The notes below the pieces were generated by a model, which saw only the letters and a list, made by a program, of their open reading frames with translations, was not told the DNA's origin and searched no databases. A program made the translations under genes and the position numbers. A stretch of DNA of 64,000 nt, taken from contig CAMNSS010000009.1 of the NCBI GenBank assembly GCA_946555345.1, forward strand, positions 1-64,000. The letters run 5' to 3'. Origin of the DNA: an uncultured Eubacterium sp. Lineage in GTDB: Bacteria; Bacillota; Clostridia; Peptostreptococcales; Anaerovoracaceae. Each line of letters begins with the position of its first letter. Position 1 is the stretch's first letter. Positions 38,013 through 47,201 of this stretch are shown here, piece after piece.

Positions 38013-38693
38013 TCATTTGCTCTCCTTTGTACTCATGTATCGGTAAACCGCTTGTGCTGTCTCCATTTCATATTCCGTGTCTATATCGATGCATTCCATC
38101 CCCTCAACTTCAACCAAGCATGGTTTTATGCCTATCCTGCGGTTATACCGCTCAAAGACTTCACGAGAAAATACAAACGCTCCAGAAGTTTCCATATAGA
38201 CCGGCTCAAGCTCCTGCGTCCTGGGGAATTTGTCCGGGTCAAAATTTACAGGCCTGCCCTTTTCCCACATGAACGTCTGTGTGCGTTCAACCGTAAATGC
38301 GGAATCATATTCTCTGGAATTAGCAACAGCATCAATGCATCGGTCTATGCTTTCTGTCTTTGTAAATGGGGCCGTTGCATGGGACACCACATAATAATCG
38401 GCATCCACTTCTTTTATAAATTCCCGAATGATATCATTGCAGTTAACGGTATCCATGTCCAAATAGCCCGGCCGTTTCAGGAACTTAACGCCGTCTATTA
38501 AATACGCTTCAATCCTTTCGTCGCTGCAATATACATATACGCTATCAATGAACTTGCTTTTTACAAGCGTTCTTAAAATAAACTGCACCAGGGGCGTGCC
38601 GTCGCAAAATCGGCGGATATTCTTTTCTTTTACCCGTTCGCTGTTTAATTTAATTGGCACCATTGCGACCGTTTTCATTTTGATATCCCGCAT
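38013..38693 (-). CDS. CMP-sugar synthetase (acylneuraminate cytidylyltransferase family)
   Basis: A 226-residue nucleotidyltransferase. The N-terminal loop VPIKLNSERVKEKN matches the CTP-binding motif of NeuA/KdsB enzymes, and TAPFTKTESIDRCID and IDTEYEMETAQ are family features. It should join CMP to a keto-acid sugar. It overlaps the flippase gene by 19 bases. The adjacent aldolase, ThDP enzyme and phosphatase suggest the sugar is not ordinary sialic acid or Kdo. The sialyltransferase-like gene at 41434-42534 could use the product. Confidence 0.88.
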   Translation of the reverse strand: MRDIKMKTVAMVPIKLNSERVKEKNIRRFCDGTPLVQFILRTLVKSKFIDSVYVYCSDERIEAYLIDGVKFLKRPGYLDMDTVNCNDIIREFIKEVDADYYVVSHATAPFTKTESIDRCIDAVANSREYDSAFTVERTQTFMWEKGRPVNFDPDKFPRTQELEPVYMETSGAFVFSREVFERYNRRIGIKPCLVEVEGMECIDIDTEYEMETAQAVYRYMSTKESK

Positions 38694-40108
38694 AACTTAC
38701 CCCTCTTTTTCTGAATACCTGCGCCAGCGATACATATGCCGGCTACCATATACCTGAGAAGCCCTATATCGTATACTGCGATGACGAGTAATGCGCCTGC
38801 TGTAAAAATAACCGATATTGCGGCAATCTTCTTCGCATTATATACAGCGCCTCCATCCATATACTGCCTGCATACCTTTTTCATGAAAAAGTAATGGCAT
38901 ATGCTCAGCAACACATAGCAGAAAAGCGTCGTAAATCCTGCCGCTATAAATCCATATTGTTTTATCATAAAATAGTTTAATACAATGTTTGCCACTGCGC
39001 TGACCAGCGATGCGATGGCAACATACCTCGTCTCGCCCCAATAGTATTCTATGTTGGCAAACAAATTGAATAAAAACATAAACATATTGCTCATTGCGAC
39101 AGGGGGAATGACATAGACGGCGTCAAAATATTCTTCCGGCGCCAGTATGTAAATGATTTCCGGCGCAAATAAAACAGCGAAAGCATTCAATCCTCCCACG
39201 CATATGAGCAGCCGCAGCGCAGCTTTTCCCACTTTCTCCTTTTCATTGTTTTGAATCGCTTTATATGTATACGGCACGAAGGAATTTAAAATCGCCATAT
39301 TGAGGATTTGCAACGCTGTGGCCGCTTGGTATGCCACGGAATAAATTGCTGCATCCGCTCCCCCGCACATCCGCTCAATCATGATGCGGTCCGATTGCTG
39401 CAAAACAACCAGGGAAAGAAAATGCGGGATAAGCGGCAAATTGAATTTCAGCGCATACCGCCAGTATTCCTTATGATAAAGGCTACGGTTGCAGCGCAGT
39501 AAATGCACGAATACAATCCCGTATACAACGATCGATGCGCTTACCCTGCCAAATATTGCTGCAAAACCTTTATCATCCGACACAAGGATTAATGGGATCG
39601 AGATCAGCGGAATCAGCAACGTCATGAAAAGCGTCATCAAAACGACTTTCTCCGCTTTATAATCGTATCTTTTTACCGCACAATAGTATTCAAATGACGG
39701 CATGAAAAGGAGTTCGATAAACATCAGCGCCATTACCGGAAAGGAAAGACCCGATGCTTTTTCCCAACTGCTTGACAGGGGAATGTATATAAGAAACAAT
39801 GCAATCGTTATTGCCGTGCTCAGCCCCTGCAAAGAGGCAATGAAGTTGCTCCTGTCATCCCCGTACTTCGTCATTCCATTGTTGATCAGGTAATTCCACA
39901 TATTGAGCGTCGCAAATATCATGATAATCTGATACCACGACAAGAATACGGAATACTGCCCGTATTCTTCCGCAGGCATGAGCCTGGTAAATACAGGCAC
40001 GACAAGGAATGCGATTCCCTTCTGCATCAGCCCGCATATCATGAAAAGCACGGATGCCCTCATCGGCAGGGACATGGCATGATATTTTGCCTTAATGGTA
40101 TTCCACAT
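38675..40108 (-). CDS. polysaccharide flippase (Wzx-like)
   Basis: A 477-residue membrane protein with about twelve to fourteen helices and the MATE/Wzx-type opening MWNTIKAKYHAMSLPMRASV then PVFTRLMPAEEYGQYSVFLSW, a family signature. It moves the lipid-linked repeat unit to the outer face of the membrane. It starts 5 bp after the PP-loop gene. No damage is seen. Confidence 0.9.
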   Translation of the reverse strand: MWNTIKAKYHAMSLPMRASVLFMICGLMQKGIAFLVVPVFTRLMPAEEYGQYSVFLSWYQIIMIFATLNMWNYLINNGMTKYGDDRSNFIASLQGLSTAITIALFLIYIPLSSSWEKASGLSFPVMALMFIELLFMPSFEYYCAVKRYDYKAEKVVLMTLFMTLLIPLISIPLILVSDDKGFAAIFGRVSASIVVYGIVFVHLLRCNRSLYHKEYWRYALKFNLPLIPHFLSLVVLQQSDRIMIERMCGGADAAIYSVAYQAATALQILNMAILNSFVPYTYKAIQNNEKEKVGKAALRLLICVGGLNAFAVLFAPEIIYILAPEEYFDAVYVIPPVAMSNMFMFLFNLFANIEYYWGETRYVAIASLVSAVANIVLNYFMIKQYGFIAAGFTTLFCYVLLSICHYFFMKKVCRQYMDGGAVYNAKKIAAISVIFTAGALLVIAVYDIGLLRYMVAGICIAGAGIQKKRGKLCGISK

Positions 40109-40113
40109 AAAAG

Positions 40114-41394
40114 CTATTTCCCTTTTCCTTCCATTCTCGCCTTCATGACGTCTCCTCCCCTCTGCCCTTCGCCCAGCCGCTTTGACCAGCCTTTTTCATA
40201 CCATAGCTTCATGAACGCCTTATTGTTCCTGAGCTTCTTTTTCAAGAAATAATACGGCGTAAAAACAAATATTTTTTTAAAGTATGTTGCGGCGGGGACA
40301 TGGACATGATTTCGTTTCATGCTCATTAAGATATCCGTCGTAAAAGGGGGATGATCCACCGAAAGCTCGCGTGCAATCTTTGATGACAAATGCGTTTTAT
40401 ATTCTTCCACATCAAAAACCGTACCGAATTTTTCCAATTTATTTAACGAATACAGTTCCGTCATCGTCCTCAAGCATTTCACACAGTACCCGCAATTTTC
40501 CGATTCCCCGCAGACAGTCAATGACTTCTGCACGACGGGATGATCCGCAATATAAGCTACTTTTTCAATGCGGTTCACCTCGCACCCGGAATGGTAAAAC
40601 CTAAGCCCTTCAACGCTCGTTAATGGCACCGCAAATGGTTCCATGAAACCTGCATCCTCATTAGAAAATTCGAGTATGTCCGCCTCATATGTCGAAGCCC
40701 AATAATATGTGCCAAACAATTTACGGAGCGCATGCACAAAACTTGAGGTGACTACATAATCCCCTCCCTTTAATGTTTTTTTATATTGATTTAAAAGCGA
40801 TATATTGGAATTTACACAAACAAATTCCACGCCGAGTTCTTTCGTGATAGGGGAAAACTTATATTTCAGGTCCGCAAACCACCGCTGGTCGATGGCTTCC
40901 GACATTCCCGTCAATGCCGCCCCGTTGACTGCAAGGAGGACATGGGTAACCCTTTTCGACGGATATTCGCTATCCAGATGGGAAAGAACCGAATAAAATG
41001 AATCCACTCCGCCTGAAAACCCTGTTCCCGCAACGCCTGCGGATTCCGGTACCTCGCCGGTTGTTTTCCCGGTCAATTTAACCGGAAAAAGACCTTTGAG
41101 TTTTTTTGAATAAACGGTTATCAAATACTGTTCCAACTGATATTTCAGGGTTTCCGACAATGGCGCTTGGTATTCAATGTCACACTTTTTCTCCATTGCC
41201 AGTTCCAATAAAGCCAGTACAAAAGCATCGCTGCGGTCATGCGTCAAATATTTTCCCCATTTTTTTTCGGTCTCGAAAAAAAGGGTCTTGTTGATCACCT
41301 GCCCATCGAAACACCATGCCGTGTCTGCGCTTAACCGCATATGTCCTTCGCTTTCGCTTATGTAAGGAGTCTCTATTTTTATGTAGTTGCCCAT
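40114..41394 (-). CDS. QueC-like PP-loop ATPase of unknown role
   Basis: A 426-residue protein. A PP-loop ATP-pyrophosphatase motif, FSGGVDSFYSVL, lies in the middle. A cysteine cluster follows in CGESENCGYCVKC, the arrangement seen in QueC, which turns a carboxylate into a nitrile via an adenylate. An N-terminal region of about 140 residues and a basic C-terminal tail are extra. In a capsule cluster it may make an amide or nitrile on a sugar acid, or modify a carboxylate by another route. ATG 41394 is chosen from composition; the ribosome site is weak. No queuosine genes are near. Confidence 0.75.
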   Translation of the reverse strand: MGNYIKIETPYISESEGHMRLSADTAWCFDGQVINKTLFFETEKKWGKYLTHDRSDAFVLALLELAMEKKCDIEYQAPLSETLKYQLEQYLITVYSKKLKGLFPVKLTGKTTGEVPESAGVAGTGFSGGVDSFYSVLSHLDSEYPSKRVTHVLLAVNGAALTGMSEAIDQRWFADLKYKFSPITKELGVEFVCVNSNISLLNQYKKTLKGGDYVVTSSFVHALRKLFGTYYWASTYEADILEFSNEDAGFMEPFAVPLTSVEGLRFYHSGCEVNRIEKVAYIADHPVVQKSLTVCGESENCGYCVKCLRTMTELYSLNKLEKFGTVFDVEEYKTHLSSKIARELSVDHPPFTTDILMSMKRNHVHVPAATYFKKIFVFTPYYFLKKKLRNNKAFMKLWYEKGWSKRLGEGQRGGDVMKARMEGKGK

Positions 41395-41433
41395 TCGCTC
41401 TAAGCCTCTTCCAGTATGCATGATAATAACACA

Positions 41434-42534
41434 TTACAATATGTCGCCCAGCCTTTTGGATAAATGGATTCCGGACAAAGACAGTCCGCCGCCTTCGGAA
41501 AAAAGCCTCTCTAAAGCCTCTATCGACGGCTTTACCGCTTTGTTGCCAGCCACGTCGCACAGCGGATACAAAAAATATACGTCAGGATGTTTCGCAAGCA
41601 GCAGGTTGATTGTAAGGACGCTGGTAGACGTTGCCGTAAGGAAAACGTGGTTGCTAAAATCGTAATTGAGCTGTATCGCTTCCCACGGAACGTCAGAATT
41701 TTTATCAATATGCAGCCCAGCCTTTTCAAATGCCCCGGTATTGTCCCTTGGATGGAGCTTGACCAAAAGGTTCTCTTTCCCGACAAGGTCTGCAATCCGT
41801 TTCGCCAAACCGACTTCGCCGATCGGATGCCCGCCCTCAAAATCGCCTACGCTGGAGAAAAAGATATACTGTTGCTTATATGCAAGCCTGCCTTCATCTA
41901 ATTGAAAAACGCCGGATACCGTTTTTTTGAACGCCTCGTTCTCATTTAACAGGGGGATTTTTACCGTGCTGCATTTTCCCTTGTAACGCTCCGGATAATA
42001 GCAGTAGAACTTTTGGCACAAATCGGCAACCCGCTTTTTCCCGGTTACCATCTGCAATAGATAAACTGCTTTCATCCGGTTGGACAGCTCGCGGAAATTT
42101 CCATGCCTTGCCGCAATGTCATAGGAAAGGATGCTTTCTTCGTACTGGGAACAGGCAAGCCTATTATTTTTCCTGTACAAACACTCCCCGATTGCAACCG
42201 TTGACAAATTATTATTGAAATACATAAATTCATCAAAAATAACCGTATCAAGCAAACGTATCCCGCAATCAAGCTTCCCGGCCTGGGCTGAAAAAATGCC
42301 TGCAATTTTTTTAATCAATCCATGCCCGCCGTAATCCAGGGCTTTGGTTTCCAAAAACCCGGCCGCTTCAAAACAATTTAATGTTTTTAAATTCCGGACG
42401 ATTTGCCTCGCATTCTTGGAATGGTCTGAAAGGAGAACGGCCACGTAATCGTTTTGCAATAAAGTATGTTTTAACTGAATCACTGTAAGCAGTTGAAAAT
42501 ATGTGTTGCAGACACACAGTACCTTCTTTCCCAT
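41434..42534 (-). CDS. sialyltransferase-like glycosyltransferase (GT52/polysialyltransferase type)
   Basis: A 366-residue transferase. It starts with the typical KKVLCVCNTYFQLLTVIQLK and later carries the HP motif in LLVKLHPRD and the Ser/Thr motif in TATSTSVLT, as in bacterial sialyltransferases that use CMP-sugars. With the CMP-sugar synthetase three genes downstream, it is the likely acceptor-side partner. ATG 42534 overlaps the polymerase stop (TGATG). The donor sugar is not known. Confidence 0.8.
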   Translation of the reverse strand: MGKKVLCVCNTYFQLLTVIQLKHTLLQNDYVAVLLSDHSKNARQIVRNLKTLNCFEAAGFLETKALDYGGHGLIKKIAGIFSAQAGKLDCGIRLLDTVIFDEFMYFNNNLSTVAIGECLYRKNNRLACSQYEESILSYDIAARHGNFRELSNRMKAVYLLQMVTGKKRVADLCQKFYCYYPERYKGKCSTVKIPLLNENEAFKKTVSGVFQLDEGRLAYKQQYIFFSSVGDFEGGHPIGEVGLAKRIADLVGKENLLVKLHPRDNTGAFEKAGLHIDKNSDVPWEAIQLNYDFSNHVFLTATSTSVLTINLLLAKHPDVYFLYPLCDVAGNKAVKPSIEALERLFSEGGGLSLSGIHLSKRLGDIL

Positions 42535-43718
42535 CAGCTCGTTCCTGCATTCCATTTGCATTGTCTTTCTGCTTGCGATATGGCAAAATATGCGCCCAAT
42601 ATGCAGTATAGCATCGCTTCCCTGCCGCTAAATTCCAGCAAACTTATCATCAAATAGGCAGCCACCATTGCGGTGAATGGTTTCCTGACGATGTTGCTTT
42701 TCTCTTTTATTACGAAAGCGATGATCAAAATGCAATACCAGCAGCCACCAATCACGCCCAGCTCGCAAAATAATTGGATCGGCAAACAATGAATATTATC
42801 CTCGCTGTAATTTAATGGCGATACTGTTTTAATAGCGTCCATTACATTTCCCATGCCTACTCCCATCGGGTATTTTTCTATGATATCCGGCGCATATCTC
42901 CACATATTAAGGCGTCCTAATGAACCTCCGTCACTACCCACTGTTGCAAACCGGGCTAAAATAACATCAAAGATTTCCATTTGTACTTGCAAAAAAACCA
43001 TCACAGCTATGATCGCTAAAAAGAACGCAAGGATAATCCTTATTTTATGCTTGGCATCATAAGCAGACGTTATGATAAAAAACACAAAGGAAAAAGCATT
43101 TAAGAGCATTCCTCCCCGGCTTCCTACAATGACTGCATATACAGTACACAACGCAAGAATAACCCATCTTTTATTGCTCTTGTACATCGGGATGGCAAGG
43201 ATCGCAAGCCATGTCGCATCTATGTTGACGCCCCCTCCTGTCAGGGTAAATATATGGGGATGCGCCATTTGGGATATATGATTAACATAAACGATAATGG
43301 CATCGATTTGTACAAAAATATTTATGTATGAGATGATTAAGAAAAGTATACTCACGCGCTTAAATATGAGCAGCCAGTCTTCTTCACCAAAATTGATTCC
43401 CAATGTCCGAAACATTGTAAGAAACATTACAATACCAACAATATAATTCACGATCCATTGATCAATTCCCCACTTTGAGATATTGAATATTGAAACCAGC
43501 AACATATACCCTGTAAAGACCAGCAATGCCTTTGACGGAAACAATAGCCTCCGCCTTGTTATCAGCATGCATCCCATGATAACTATGAAACAATAAAAAA
43601 TACCGGATAAAGTTACCCCGCCTGCTTCCCGGATCATCGAGAACAAAATGAAAAGCGAGAATGACCATGATAGCAATTCTTTATTGTTTATCGTTGCTTT
43701 CTTTTCAATAACAATCAC
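42534..43718 (-). CDS. O-antigen polymerase / ligase-like membrane protein (Wzy)
   Basis: A 394-residue protein with about ten to eleven hydrophobic helices and a larger external loop after LNMWRYAPDIIEKYPMGVGMGNVM, the region typical of O-antigen polymerase/ligase proteins. It would polymerise flipped repeat units. The first codon is GTG at 43718 with a weak ribosome site. It starts 28 bp after the glycosyltransferase gene. Confidence 0.85.
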   Translation of the reverse strand: MIVIEKKATINNKELLSWSFSLFILFSMIREAGGVTLSGIFYCFIVIMGCMLITRRRLLFPSKALLVFTGYMLLVSIFNISKWGIDQWIVNYIVGIVMFLTMFRTLGINFGEEDWLLIFKRVSILFLIISYINIFVQIDAIIVYVNHISQMAHPHIFTLTGGGVNIDATWLAILAIPMYKSNKRWVILALCTVYAVIVGSRGGMLLNAFSFVFFIITSAYDAKHKIRIILAFFLAIIAVMVFLQVQMEIFDVILARFATVGSDGGSLGRLNMWRYAPDIIEKYPMGVGMGNVMDAIKTVSPLNYSEDNIHCLPIQLFCELGVIGGCWYCILIIAFVIKEKSNIVRKPFTAMVAAYLMISLLEFSGREAMLYCILGAYFAISQAERQCKWNAGTS

Positions 43719-43746
43719 TTTATTATCCCAAAATGCAATAAATGCT

Positions 43747-44724
43747 TTACTTCTTCAATAACTTCCATATCCGCAAAAATGTTTTCTTTCCTAAAATCGA
43801 CAACAGCGACGCAATGCGCGCCTTCAGCCTGCCATTCGGATGGAAAAGAACCCCGAGCCTCAACCCTTTGATCTTTTCCCAGGCTATAGCCTTTAATTGT
43901 ATGTCATTTGCAACATCAGCGCCCATCAACGCATGAAAATACATGCTGAGGCATCTGCAATCAGCATCTTTTTTTAATTGCGGGCAATCACGAACAATTT
44001 CATTGCGCTGCGATTCAACCATAAAAATGCCATCCCAATAACGTTTACTGTTATTTGTGCTATGCAAAATGCTGCCTTCCCGCTGGAGATAAAAATATAA
44101 ATGCTCCCCTACATAGACCACTTTTTTGCTTTTTAAAAAAAGCTTATATGTTGTCCCAATATCCTCATAGGCATATCCCGCCGGGTATCTTACTTCCATG
44201 AATAAATCTGCACAATACAGTTTCGCCCAAGCGGCCGCATCGTACAAATCCTGCTTAAGCATTACAGATAAGGCTTCTTCTGCCGTCATCAATAAAGCGC
44301 CGTCATAATCCCTGAGCGGCCGCTTCAAAGTCTTTATGTTTGCATCGGCGTCCAACATCACGTATGATTCCGCACAAATGGAAACATCCGCATTGCCGCT
44401 AATGATTGCCCTATATAATTTTTCTATGTAATCCCTGGCAACAAAATCATCGCTATCGACAAAAGTTACATATTTCCCGTGCATCACATCCAGCCCGGCA
44501 TTCCTTGCATCAGACAATCCGCCATTTACTTTATGTATGACCCTGATCCTAGGATCGGACAGCGCCGCTTCATCGCACATTTTGCCGGAATCATCCGTTG
44601 AGCCGTCATCGATCAATATAATTTCAATTTCCCGGTAGGTTTGATTACATATGCTATCAATGCACCGCCGTATATATCTTTCAACATTATAAACAGGAAT
44701 AATGACTGTTATTAATTGGCTCAC
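43747..44724 (-). CDS. family 2 glycosyltransferase
   Basis: A 325-residue GT-A enzyme: VIIPVYNVERYIRRCIDSI, then LIDDGSTDDSG, GGLSDARNAGL and the metal-binding DSDDF. This is the standard order for GT2 enzymes of capsule loci. The C-terminal part has hydrophobic/basic residues for membrane contact. Its start overlaps the PHP gene stop (ATGA). The sugar donor is unknown. Confidence 0.92.
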   Translation of the reverse strand: MSQLITVIIPVYNVERYIRRCIDSICNQTYREIEIILIDDGSTDDSGKMCDEAALSDPRIRVIHKVNGGLSDARNAGLDVMHGKYVTFVDSDDFVARDYIEKLYRAIISGNADVSICAESYVMLDADANIKTLKRPLRDYDGALLMTAEEALSVMLKQDLYDAAAWAKLYCADLFMEVRYPAGYAYEDIGTTYKLFLKSKKVVYVGEHLYFYLQREGSILHSTNNSKRYWDGIFMVESQRNEIVRDCPQLKKDADCRCLSMYFHALMGADVANDIQLKAIAWEKIKGLRLGVLFHPNGRLKARIASLLSILGKKTFLRIWKLLKK

Positions 44725-45467
44725 ATTTTAATCCCTTTCATACATTTTTCTTTCATACATTTCAACCGTTTTTTCCGAGGCATTTTCATTATGCGGACAA
44801 ACTTCGTCACGGAATGTGAAAGTTTAATGCACGGTTTGCTGTATAGGCACGACTTAGACAAAGCCTCTATAAATTTTTCAGGGTTTTCTACATTATGGAT
44901 ATCATGTTCAAGGTAGTTCCTTCCGATTTCTATCCCCGTATGGGCATCGGACCCTATCGTTTTTTGCAGCTGGTATTTTTCGGCAATCCTGGATTGTTCC
45001 CTTGAAAAAGAAGGGTCAATATTTCTTCCATTATGGCTTTCAATGCATATTACTGAACCTAAAATTTTTTGAAGGCTATGCTCCTTCAAAACCGTTTTCT
45101 CACGTTTCTTATCATATGGATGCGGTATATACAGTAACCCGCCCTGCTTTCGGATTGCCTGCACTGTATCCTCTACCGTAAGATTCCCGCTGATATTTTC
45201 ATTCAAAAAAAGCCCGATAACCTCCCCTGAATCCGTCATGATTTCTTCGCCGATAATGACCTGTATTTTGCCGCCACGTTCCTTACAGTATTCCTTGAAG
45301 GCTATCGCGCCATCAATCGTGTTATGATCTGTTATGGCGATCTGGTCAATTCCATGGATTCGGCATAACCAGTACAATACGGGCAGGCTGAGCATACTGT
45401 CATGCGAATATCTGGTATGTATATGAAGCTCCAGTTTATGCCTGCCGTTCTTTCTTTTAAAACTCAT
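44721..45467 (-). CDS. PHP-domain phosphoesterase
   Basis: A 248-residue protein with a metal-dependent PHP domain: LHIHTRYSHDS, ITDHNT, IGEE, YIPHPYDKK and GSDAHTG. Relatives include AMP/3',5'-nucleotide phosphatases and histidinol phosphatases. The C-terminal tail is very basic. It overlaps the phosphoribosyltransferase gene by 11 bases, so the pair may act in sequence, for example transferring phosphoribose and removing the phosphate. That is inference. Confidence 0.85.
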   Translation of the reverse strand: MSFKRKNGRHKLELHIHTRYSHDSMLSLPVLYWLCRIHGIDQIAITDHNTIDGAIAFKEYCKERGGKIQVIIGEEIMTDSGEVIGLFLNENISGNLTVEDTVQAIRKQGGLLYIPHPYDKKREKTVLKEHSLQKILGSVICIESHNGRNIDPSFSREQSRIAEKYQLQKTIGSDAHTGIEIGRNYLEHDIHNVENPEKFIEALSKSCLYSKPCIKLSHSVTKFVRIMKMPRKKRLKCMKEKCMKGIKM

Positions 45468-46119
45468 TGTTTCGTTTTGCTTCTTTATAAAGCCGCATAA
45501 ATTTCAAATGCTCTTTATGGTCATTGGCCCATGGCCCCATTACGATCATATTGTCAAAAATATGATAGTCCACCTTTACGATATCCTTGCTTCCATCAAA
45601 AACCGACAGTGCGGCAGTCTTTATTTTAGTGGAAGGATAATGCTTTTGCAATGTGCGAAGACACTGAAGCATTGTATTGCCCGTATCAACAGCATCGTCA
45701 ACCAGCAAGATTGAATCAATGCCTTCACGTTCTGCATCATGAAATTCATATGAGACTGCCCTGCAATTCTTAATTGCATGGTTTCCGCTGCATTGCTCCC
45801 TCTTGCGAAGCCATATTTTTAATTTACCCGGCAATGCTTTGAGGACTGGGTGCAGCAGTTTCTTTAATTGGTTTCCGCTTCGTTGCGCCCGTATTTCTTT
45901 TAGCGGCACATCATAATGCTCCGCCATTATTTTCCCGATTAGGCAGGCGCCGGAAGCAACAAATACTACCAGATCCGGCTTTTCTCCAACTGTATCAATT
46001 AATTGCAATGTAATTCTTTTGATATCGGATAAATTAACTGTTTTAACGCCCGCTATATGTTCCATTTCAAACCCATACAATTCATGCTGCTTCCTTACAG
46101 CTTCATTACATCGCGCCAT
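45457..46119 (-). CDS. phosphoribosyltransferase-like protein
   Basis: A 220-residue protein with the type I PRTase signature ILLVDDAVDTGNTML (PRPP loop) and a middle region rich in lysine and arginine. PRTases of this form usually act on bases; in polysaccharide clusters they might provide a phosphoribosyl residue. It overlaps the initiating transferase by 14 bases and the PHP gene by 11. No purine-salvage genes are adjacent. Confidence 0.82.
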   Translation of the reverse strand: MARCNEAVRKQHELYGFEMEHIAGVKTVNLSDIKRITLQLIDTVGEKPDLVVFVASGACLIGKIMAEHYDVPLKEIRAQRSGNQLKKLLHPVLKALPGKLKIWLRKREQCSGNHAIKNCRAVSYEFHDAEREGIDSILLVDDAVDTGNTMLQCLRTLQKHYPSTKIKTAALSVFDGSKDIVKVDYHIFDNMIVMGPWANDHKEHLKFMRLYKEAKRNNEF

Positions 46120-46900
46120 CTTTTTTCACGACTGAAACGACTGTCTGCGCCAATATTTTCATGTCGAGCAAAGGCGACATATTTTCTATGTAATGCAGCT
46201 CCATTTTCTGGCGTTCCCCACGTTCATATGTACTGTCATTTCTGGCGTAAGCCTGCCAATAACCCGTAAGTCCCGGTTTTATTGATGTAATCCGCTTCTG
46301 CTCATCTTCGGAATAATACTTTTCCAATTCGTCCCTGAGCAGCGGCCTTGGCCCTATCACTGACATATCCCTTTTGAAACAGATATTGACCAAAATCTGC
46401 GGAAGTTCGTCGAGCGACAGGCGGCGCAGCTTTGCGCCGAAGCATTTACTGCCGTCGCCTGGCTTTTTATATCCCAAAAGCCTCGGGTCATCTTTTAATT
46501 TGTACTCTTTTTTGTATTCCGCAACCTGTTCATCTGTCAGCATCTTTTCCAGGTTATCCGCATCCTTTACCATGGAACGGAACTTCCATACAAATATTTC
46601 CCTCCCATCTTTGCCGATGCGTTTTTGGACATAAAAAGGATTGCCAAAATCCTTGCTTATGATAATCAGCATGATAACCAGGATGGGGATAATCAAAACT
46701 ATGCTTACGCAAAGAGAGGACAAAAAATCGAAGCATTGTTTCGCAGCGTGGTAGCCCTTCGCCGCCTGCCTCGTTTGTCCATATGCTTTATAAGCGCCCC
46801 CCGCCGGGCGGTTTGCTGCTTTCCCTGTCACGCTATGAATCATCACATCCTCATGCATTATTCTATTTTCTTCTTGCGCCTGATCCGTGAGTAGTTCCAC
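46106..46900 (-). CDS. undecaprenyl-phosphate sugar-1-phosphate transferase (initiating)
   Basis: A 264-residue bacterial sugar transferase. One transmembrane helix (about 58-80) is followed by the catalytic part: VWKFRSMVKDAD, LSLDELPQ, MSVIGPRPLLRDEL and KPGLTGYWQA. These motifs define the PssY/WcaJ family, which places the first sugar phosphate on undecaprenyl phosphate. A GTG at 46900 with AGGAG 7-8 nt upstream is the start. It is the first gene of the capsule operon. Confidence 0.93.
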   Translation of the reverse strand: MELLTDQAQEENRIMHEDVMIHSVTGKAANRPAGGAYKAYGQTRQAAKGYHAAKQCFDFLSSLCVSIVLIIPILVIMLIIISKDFGNPFYVQKRIGKDGREIFVWKFRSMVKDADNLEKMLTDEQVAEYKKEYKLKDDPRLLGYKKPGDGSKCFGAKLRRLSLDELPQILVNICFKRDMSVIGPRPLLRDELEKYYSEDEQKRITSIKPGLTGYWQAYARNDSTYERGERQKMELHYIENMSPLLDMKILAQTVVSVVKKDGAM

Positions 46901-47018
46901 GATTTAACTCCTAATGTCATGTCTGTGCAACATAATATGAATTACGTTGTATATACAATGTGAATTATGCGGTAATACATAGACTGTTTTGTAATAAGCA
47001 AATTTTCTTCGTTCATAT

Positions 47019-47047
47019 AGTATAACTTTTTCGATAGGGATTTTCAA
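47019..47047 (-). promoter_or_regulatory. promoter of the capsule operon
   Basis: On the minus strand TTGAAA (47047-47042), 17 bp, TATACT (47024-47019). The leader is about 110 nt and contains TTGTATATACAA (46947-46958), a perfect 12-bp palindrome that could bind a regulator. Genes from here to 27493 lie close together in one direction. Confidence 0.7.
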
Positions 47048-47136
47048 TATATTTTTACCCTTGCCGGGACATTCGCTTTGCCGGAATCCAAGCGCCTTTA
47101 AAGAATAAAAAGATATTTCCATCAGTTGCTCATATA

Positions 47137-47162
47137 CATAAGTTAGCATTTGCTAACTTATG
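47137..47162. promoter_or_regulatory. 12-bp palindrome upstream of the capsule promoter
   Basis: CATAAGTTAGCA, TT, then the exact inverse to 47162. It lies about 90 bp upstream of the -35 box. It may be an operator or, on the plus strand, a hairpin before an A/T-rich stretch. Between this and 47416 only the paired-motif array is recognised. Confidence 0.5.
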
Positions 47163-47201
47163 GTTTTAAAAAACTTTTTTGCCTTTAATTCTTTTATGGC
47201 A

